Assembly: GCA_913042885.1 (NCBI GenBank)
Contig: CAJWLW010000028.1
Coordinates: 1-29,316 of the forward strand
Length of the DNA stretch: 29,316 nucleotides
DNA from: an uncultured Lentisphaeria bacterium
Lineage (GTDB): Bacteria; Verrucomicrobiota; Lentisphaeria; JABSQK01; CAJWLW01
Direction: 5' to 3'
Position 1 is the stretch's first letter. Every line of letters begins with the position of its first letter. Below the pieces are notes generated by a model, which was given only the letters and a program-made list of their open reading frames with translations, searched no databases and was not told the DNA's origin. The position numbers and the translations under genes are program-made. Shown one piece after another: positions 24,740 through 29,316 of the stretch.

Positions 24740-26814
24740 AGACGTACACCTATACAATCATGCGCAGCCTGCTGCTGGTGACGACCATCATGCTTGCAGG
24801 CGTTGAGGCGGAAGCCCAGCGCGATACAAGCATCCAGGCGACCGGGGGAGCTATTCGCCGCGTCAAAGGCGAATACCGCCTGAACATCGGCGACCGACTG
24901 GAAATTTCCGTGCTTGGTGAGAATGATCTTCAACGGACCGTCACCGTGCTGCCGGATGGCAAGATCGCTTACGTCTTGATCGGACAGGTCCAGGCAGAGG
25001 GCCTGACGCTCGACGAATTGAGGAACGAGGTCAGAGAGCACCTGACCGAATGGTACAACAGTCCGCTGGTGAGCATCATCCCGGTGCAACTGGTGATCCA
25101 GACGTCGACCGTGACCGTCCGTGGCGGCGGCATTCCCAGCGAAAACACCTACCAGATCGGTCGTGACGATACGATCATGAGCGTCGTTGCACGTGCCGGC
25201 GATCTCGTGTATGACGCGTCCAACCGGCCGACCGCCGACTTTTCCCGTGCCTCACTGACACGTGACGGCAAGATCCTGGAGGTCGATTTCCGGGCGCTGC
25301 TGGTCGACAACGACACGACACAGGACCGGGTGCTGCAGCACGGCGACACGATTTTTGTCCCGTCCTTGTCCCACAGCTACGTCACGATCGTCGGTGCCGT
25401 CGGCAAAAGCGGCCGGCAGCAGATCACCTCCGGCATGCGCATTCTCGGTGCCCTCGGCCAGACCGACTGGCTGACCTACGATGAAAAGGGACAGTTGCGC
25501 GCCAACCTGAAAAAAGCCTACATCAAACGCGACGGCAAGCGGCTGGAGGATGTTGATTTTGTCAAACTGATCCGGGACCATTCGGAGACCTACAACATCG
25601 AGCTTCAGGACGGCGATTTCATCCATCTGCCGGAAGCTGGGATCGCCGCCGGCTCTGCCTCGATCCTGGGTATCGTGAAAATTCCGGGCTCGAAATTCAT
25701 CGACCAGGACGCCAAGATCATGGATCTCGTGGCAGCGGCGGGAGGGCTGATGTACGGTGCTGCCAACGAGCTTCTCGTTGACACCGAGAATGCATATCTG
25801 TCGCGGAACGGTGTGCCTGTCGAAGTTGACTTCGCGAGACTCCTGGGGCAAAATGACCTCACCGCCGACATCCCGATTCAGGATGGTGATCTGCTGGTGC
25901 TGCCGCCGGTTTCGGAGGGGTATGTCTCAGTCATGGGTGCGGTTGCCGGTCCCGGCCGCTTGCTGCTGCACGAGGGTGACACGCTGATGGAAATCCTGAC
26001 CAAGGCGGGCGGCGCGGAGATGGGCGAGAACAACGAACCCATGATTGACTATGACAAGGCTTATCTCTTCCGGGACGGCGGTTATGTCGACGTCGATTTT
26101 GCCGCGCTCATCGGCGAGGGCAGCATGGACGCAAACATTCCCGCGAAGAGCGGGGATTTCCTGTTCCTGCCGCTGGGCCAGCCCAAGCACGTGACAGTGA
26201 TCGGGGCGGTAAGCGATCCGGGGCAGAAGCTCATCAACCGCGGCGATCGAGTACTCGATATTCTGGCAAAGGCCGGCTGGGCCAAAGTTGCCGAAGATTC
26301 CGACCTCGGGTTCCTTGGGGATCTGAGCTCCACTGTGTTACTGCGTGACAACGCTATACTCGATGTCCGGTTCGACGGGCTGCCACAGGACAAGTCGCAA
26401 AACATGACGGTCATGGAAGGCGATGTCATCTACGTGCCGGAAGCAGCGCTCAAACAGGTGTTCGTCGTTGGCGAGGTGAAAGCCGAGCTGGCAATCCCCT
26501 TCAATCGGCCAATCACCCTGGTCGAGGCACTTACGCAGGCAGGCGGTGTGACACCAAAGGGACGACGGGCCGGCAAGGTCTATATTGTCAAGAACTCGAT
26601 GAGCGACAAGCCGGAATACATCAAGCGGGACCTGCACAATTTGTACTATGGCAAGGCTACCGAAAACATGCAGTTGGAGCCCAATGACATCGTCTTCGTA
26701 CCGGAAACCGCGCTGAGTGTTCTCAGTCGCTACTCGGGTTATCTGAGCTCGGTGATCGGCCTGATCCTGCAGGCCGACACCCTCAACAGCACCATCATCA
26801 ATCCCGTGCCATAA
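24736..26814 (+). CDS. Wza-like polysaccharide export protein with about six SLBB-type units
   Basis: This 692-residue protein is exported (basic start, hydrophobic LLLVTTIMLAGVEAEAQ with a likely signal peptidase I site). The polysaccharide-biosynthesis/export domain covers about residues 40-115 (YRLNIGDRLEISVLGENDLQ, VTVLPDGKIAYVLIGQVQAE). Units follow that each open with a VxVxGxVxxPG-like strand and close with DGDxxxxLP: VRGGGIPSE.., TIVGAVGKSGRQ.., SILGIVKIPGSK.., SVMGAVAGPGRL.., TVIGAVSDPGQK.. and FVVGEVKAELAI... They read as about six SLBB-type domains, versus two or three in E. coli Wza. The chain ends with a hydrophobic segment (YLSSVIGLILQADTL) suited to an outer-membrane helix. The start overlaps the SUMF1-fold gene stop, so the two are co-translated. 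Lipidation is not evident (no lipobox Cys). Confidence 0.92.
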   Translation: MKTYTYTIMRSLLLVTTIMLAGVEAEAQRDTSIQATGGAIRRVKGEYRLNIGDRLEISVLGENDLQRTVTVLPDGKIAYVLIGQVQAEGLTLDELRNEVREHLTEWYNSPLVSIIPVQLVIQTSTVTVRGGGIPSENTYQIGRDDTIMSVVARAGDLVYDASNRPTADFSRASLTRDGKILEVDFRALLVDNDTTQDRVLQHGDTIFVPSLSHSYVTIVGAVGKSGRQQITSGMRILGALGQTDWLTYDEKGQLRANLKKAYIKRDGKRLEDVDFVKLIRDHSETYNIELQDGDFIHLPEAGIAAGSASILGIVKIPGSKFIDQDAKIMDLVAAAGGLMYGAANELLVDTENAYLSRNGVPVEVDFARLLGQNDLTADIPIQDGDLLVLPPVSEGYVSVMGAVAGPGRLLLHEGDTLMEILTKAGGAEMGENNEPMIDYDKAYLFRDGGYVDVDFAALIGEGSMDANIPAKSGDFLFLPLGQPKHVTVIGAVSDPGQKLINRGDRVLDILAKAGWAKVAEDSDLGFLGDLSSTVLLRDNAILDVRFDGLPQDKSQNMTVMEGDVIYVPEAALKQVFVVGEVKAELAIPFNRPITLVEALTQAGGVTPKGRRAGKVYIVKNSMSDKPEYIKRDLHNLYYGKATENMQLEPNDIVFVPETALSVLSRYSGYLSSVIGLILQADTLNSTIINPVP

Positions 26815-26922
26815 TGCAATGAACGGGTATATTCACGATTGACTTGTTGACTTTCGTCGCCGCCCGGCAACACGCTCGAATCACAGCCTAAACCCCCGTT
26901 CGGCCCACCGCACCGCGCCATC

Positions 26923-27999
26923 ATGAGCCGATATTTCACTGTTCTGATCTTTGCCTTCGTTCTCTCGACGCTGTTCACGGCGATCTGCATCTGGGTCTTC
27001 CCGAGCCTGAAACTGCCGGGACTGGTTGATCAGCCGAATGGGCGAAAGATGCATACGAAACCAACGCCGCGGATGGCAGGCATTGCGATCTACGCCGCCT
27101 TTGTCATACCGATGCTGCAGATCTGGTGGTTCTCCAATGAGCAGAAAGGCATTGTCTACGGTGGTCTGCTGGCGTTGATCATCGGGGCACTGGACGACAT
27201 GTTCCGCGTCCCCGCAATAGTCAAGCTCATCACAATTTTCGGGCTCACCGTGTTGATCAGCCATTTCGGCGTGATCACCAAGTTTCCCGCGCCCCACCCG
27301 GCGTTGTACTACTGGATGAACCTGGGCATCACGATGCTATGGATTACCGCCATCACCAGCGCCATCAACATGCTCGATCATATAGACGGCCTCGCTGGCG
27401 GCATCTCATGCCTCGCCGCGCTGATGTATCTGCTGGTCTCGCTGCAGATCGGTATATACACCACCGAGAACACGTTTTTCTGGGGCCTGATGTCCGCCAG
27501 CCTGATCGGCAGCCTACTCGGTTTTCTGGTGTTCAACTGGCATCCCGCCAAAATTTTCATGGGTGACAGCGGCGCCTTTTTTCTCGGGTTCACGCTGGCT
27601 GCTGTCGGTGTGCAGGGCGAATGGTCGGAAAGCCCGCTGAAGGCGGGAATCGTCCCCGTAGCGATTCTCAGCGTCGCTATCTTCGACATGGTCTACGTCT
27701 TGGTGACCAGATGGCTCAATGGCACCACACGGACGATCCGGAAGGCGATCGTGCACTGCGACAAGGACCACATCGGCCACCGCCTCTGCGATCTCGGATT
27801 CTCGGTGCCCGGCAGCGTCGGCTTAATCTATTTGCTTGCCGCCTGCGTCGCCTTCACGGCTTTGGCACTGCGCCATACCGAACCAATCGAGTCCGTCCTG
27901 ATTTTCCTACAGATAATTATGTTCTACATTGTCATCGCGATCTTCATGAAAAAGGCAGCCGCAAACCGGAAAGCAACGCCGGTCGATATTGCTGAATAA
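26923..27999 (+). CDS. WecA/TagO-like undecaprenyl-phosphate sugar-1-phosphate transferase
   Basis: This 358-residue polytopic membrane protein belongs to the MraY/WecA family that starts glycan synthesis by moving a HexNAc-1-phosphate from a UDP-sugar to undecaprenyl phosphate. About ten hydrophobic segments are visible. The signature sites are in order: KLPGLVDQPNGRKMH..PTPRMAG at the start, GALDDMFRVPAIVKL near residue 88, AINMLDHIDGLAGG near 146, FNWHPAKIFMGDSGAFFLGF near 204, and the cytoplasmic loop DKDHIGHRLCDLGFS near 284 with its HxxHR. The DHIDG and MGDSGA forms and lack of the muropeptide-specific loop favour WecA/TagO over MraY. The 108-nt spacer ahead has no convincing promoter. 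A GT4 gene begins 44 nt downstream; together they suggest primer plus first extension. Confidence 0.94.
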   Translation: MSRYFTVLIFAFVLSTLFTAICIWVFPSLKLPGLVDQPNGRKMHTKPTPRMAGIAIYAAFVIPMLQIWWFSNEQKGIVYGGLLALIIGALDDMFRVPAIVKLITIFGLTVLISHFGVITKFPAPHPALYYWMNLGITMLWITAITSAINMLDHIDGLAGGISCLAALMYLLVSLQIGIYTTENTFFWGLMSASLIGSLLGFLVFNWHPAKIFMGDSGAFFLGFTLAAVGVQGEWSESPLKAGIVPVAILSVAIFDMVYVLVTRWLNGTTRTIRKAIVHCDKDHIGHRLCDLGFSVPGSVGLIYLLAACVAFTALALRHTEPIESVLIFLQIIMFYIVIAIFMKKAAANRKATPVDIAE

Positions 28000-28043
28000 C
28001 CATTACGACACTCGCCGACGATGAATCTGCCTACGGCAACATA

Positions 28044-29237
28044 ATGAAAAATGCCGGGCAACCAGGTGAAATCTGCATCCTCCATCTGATCACCCGTCTG
28101 ATTCGCGGCGGTGCCCAACTCAACACGCTGTACACGGCAGCACACACCGCCATCGACGGTTGCGAAGTGCGCAGCGTTGTCGCAACAGGTCTCGATATCG
28201 ATGCCGCCGGCGATCTTTTCGATGATGCCCGGGCACTGGGCATCGAACCGGTCATCGTCTCTCATCTGGTACGCCGGGGCTCTGTGTGGCACGATTCGCT
28301 GGCGCTGCTGCAGCTTTGCCAACTGATCCGCCGGCTGCGACCAACGATCGTCCACACGCACACTTCGAAGGCCGGCTTCCTCGGTCGTATCGCGGCTCGC
28401 TTGATGCGCGTGCCCGTCGTCATCCACACACCGCACGGCGCCATTCATCACGGCTACTTCCCATCGGCACGCGAAGCCGGTATCTATGTTCGACTCGAAC
28501 GCCTCGTGGCCCGTCGCTGCGACGTCGCGATCTGCCTCACCGAAGGCGAGAAGCGTGATTGGGAGGCAGTCGACGTGCGGCATCCACGCGTCGAGATCAT
28601 TCCCAGCGGCGTCGATATTGAGAAATTCGAAAAACCGTCGCGGCCACTGCCGGAGATTCGCCGGGATTTGGCTCTTGCGGAAGGCGACTGCATCGTCGGT
28701 TACGTCGGGCGCCTGGTCAAGCTGAAGGGCATCGACTATATGATCCGCGCCATGCCGGCGATCCTCGCTCAGGTACCGCACGCCCGGCTGCTGATCGTCG
28801 GTGACGGCGAATTCCGGCCGCAGCTCGAATCACTTGCCAGGGAACTGGGAGTCGACGAACAAACCTGCTTCGCAGGGGCCAGGGCGGACGTGCCCGATAT
28901 GCTGGCAGTCATGGATGTCGCCGTGCTGCCGACTATCTGCGCCGAGGCCATGGGACGCGTCCTGGTCGAAGCAGCAGCGGCCGGTAAACCGGTTGTTGCA
29001 ACCCGCCTCGGCGGTGTCGAGGACGTTGTCCGGCACAACGAAACAGGACTGATCGTGGCACCGGAAGATGCCGACGCGCTGGCCGACTCAACGATTAGAA
29101 TCCTCACCGATGCCGAGCTGGCCAGCCGTCTTGGCGAAACCGCCAGGAAACAGGCCGACAACTTCAGCCTCGACGAGATGATGCGACAGCTCAACCGTCT
29201 GTATGCATCATTCCTGCGTCCACCCGCCGGGCGCTGA
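28044..29237 (+). CDS. Family 4 glycosyltransferase
   Basis: This 397-residue GT-B enzyme opens with ILHLITRLIRGGAQLNTLYT, the acceptor-side glycine loop near residue 22. VHTHTSKAGFLGRIAARLMR is the usual linker of the N-terminal domain. The donor domain starts at VGYVGRLVKLKGIDYMIRAM with the conserved Arg and Lys. It continues with LIVGDGEFRPQLE, VPDMLAVMDVAVLPT and the nucleotide-binding AEAMGRVLVEAAAAGKPVVA with GLIVAPED, including the E-x7-E arrangement. It follows the WecA-like gene by 44 nt and likely acts early on the same lipid-linked chain. ATG 28044 is preceded by weak purine-rich sequence only. An unrelated minus-strand gene ends 5 nt beyond its stop, so transcription converges here. 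Confidence 0.94.
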   Translation: MKNAGQPGEICILHLITRLIRGGAQLNTLYTAAHTAIDGCEVRSVVATGLDIDAAGDLFDDARALGIEPVIVSHLVRRGSVWHDSLALLQLCQLIRRLRPTIVHTHTSKAGFLGRIAARLMRVPVVIHTPHGAIHHGYFPSAREAGIYVRLERLVARRCDVAICLTEGEKRDWEAVDVRHPRVEIIPSGVDIEKFEKPSRPLPEIRRDLALAEGDCIVGYVGRLVKLKGIDYMIRAMPAILAQVPHARLLIVGDGEFRPQLESLARELGVDEQTCFAGARADVPDMLAVMDVAVLPTICAEAMGRVLVEAAAAGKPVVATRLGGVEDVVRHNETGLIVAPEDADALADSTIRILTDAELASRLGETARKQADNFSLDEMMRQLNRLYASFLRPPAGR

Positions 29238-29242
29238 CGCGT

Positions 29243-29316
29243 TCAGTTCACCACCGCCACGACCATGCCGTCGCCGCCGGGGTAGATCGTCGCGGTGACC
29301 CGCGCATCCGCCGCGA
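29243..29316 (-). CDS. C-terminal end of an unidentified minus-strand gene
   Basis: The minus strand reads an open frame from the window edge to a TGA at 29245-29243, ending in VTATIYPGGDGMVVAVVN. Third-position GC is high as in the neighbouring genes, and the frame converges neatly on the GT4 gene stop. Only about 24 residues are visible; the family cannot be named. Confidence 0.4.
   Translation of the reverse strand, partial: AADARVTATIYPGGDGMVVAVVN

Noticed and set aside
26839..26852. Two TTGACT boxes (26839-26844 and 26847-26852) before the WecA-like gene
   Set aside because: Neither has a -10-like hexamer at 16-18 nt; the downstream sequence is GC-rich, so a promoter cannot be supported.
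27924..28781. 285-codon minus-strand frame opposite the WecA-like/GT4 junction
   Set aside because: It covers two well supported plus-strand genes in antisense and shows no family motif.

Overview
The window is a GC-rich (about 60% by eye), gene-dense bacterial chromosome segment. Signs of a Gram-negative (outer-membrane) cell are an LptE-like lipoprotein, a BamD-like TPR protein, a very large AsmA-like protein and a Wza-type polysaccharide exporter. The 1849-residue UvrA with four ABC modules is a form I know from Chlamydia and relatives. The secreted protein with a sulfatase-modifying-factor fold, an InlB-like repeat and a DxDGDxLPDxWE calcium-type motif is typical of Lentisphaerae/Kiritimatiellota/Verrucomicrobia. 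I infer a PVC-superphylum organism, most likely near Kiritimatiellota or Lentisphaerae. No tRNA, rRNA, CRISPR array or insertion sequence is visible.

Layout. Positions 1-952 (minus) hold the N-terminal part of an acyl-CoA synthetase, followed by a 248-bp spacer and a 1169-residue AsmA-like protein (1201-4710, minus). A divergent promoter region (4711-4923) separates these from a long run of plus-strand genes. The first block is housekeeping and envelope biogenesis: fmt, an RNase E/G with a large disordered insertion, purC, a BamD-like TPR protein, an LptE-like lipoprotein, rlmN and the double-length uvrA.

From 17569 to 29237 the window is a surface-glycan region. The first tight cluster is an Sfp-type phosphopantetheinyl transferase, a GT2 glycosyltransferase, a NodB-type polysaccharide deacetylase, a GtrB/ArnC-like polyprenyl-phosphate glycosyltransferase and a GT4 glycosyltransferase, several with 1-4 nt stop/start overlaps. 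Then comes a short scar holding the C-terminal third of a response-regulator receiver domain, overlapped at its end by a near-consensus promoter (22422-22450). Downstream of it lie a secreted multidomain SUMF1-fold protein, translationally coupled to an exporter with about six SLBB-like units, then a WecA/TagO-like initiating sugar-phosphate transferase and another GT4 glycosyltransferase. Together these supply priming (WecA-like), chain building (GT2/GT4/GtrB-like), modification (deacetylase) and outer-membrane export (Wza-like) of an extracellular or capsular polysaccharide. A polymerase, flippase and Wzc-type kinase are not in the window. The last 74 bases hold the C-terminal end of an unidentified minus-strand gene.

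The most unusual items are the four-ABC UvrA, the interrupted S1 domain of the RNase E/G, the multi-SLBB exporter coupled to a SUMF1-fold protein lacking the usual active-site cysteine pattern, and the receiver-domain remnant.
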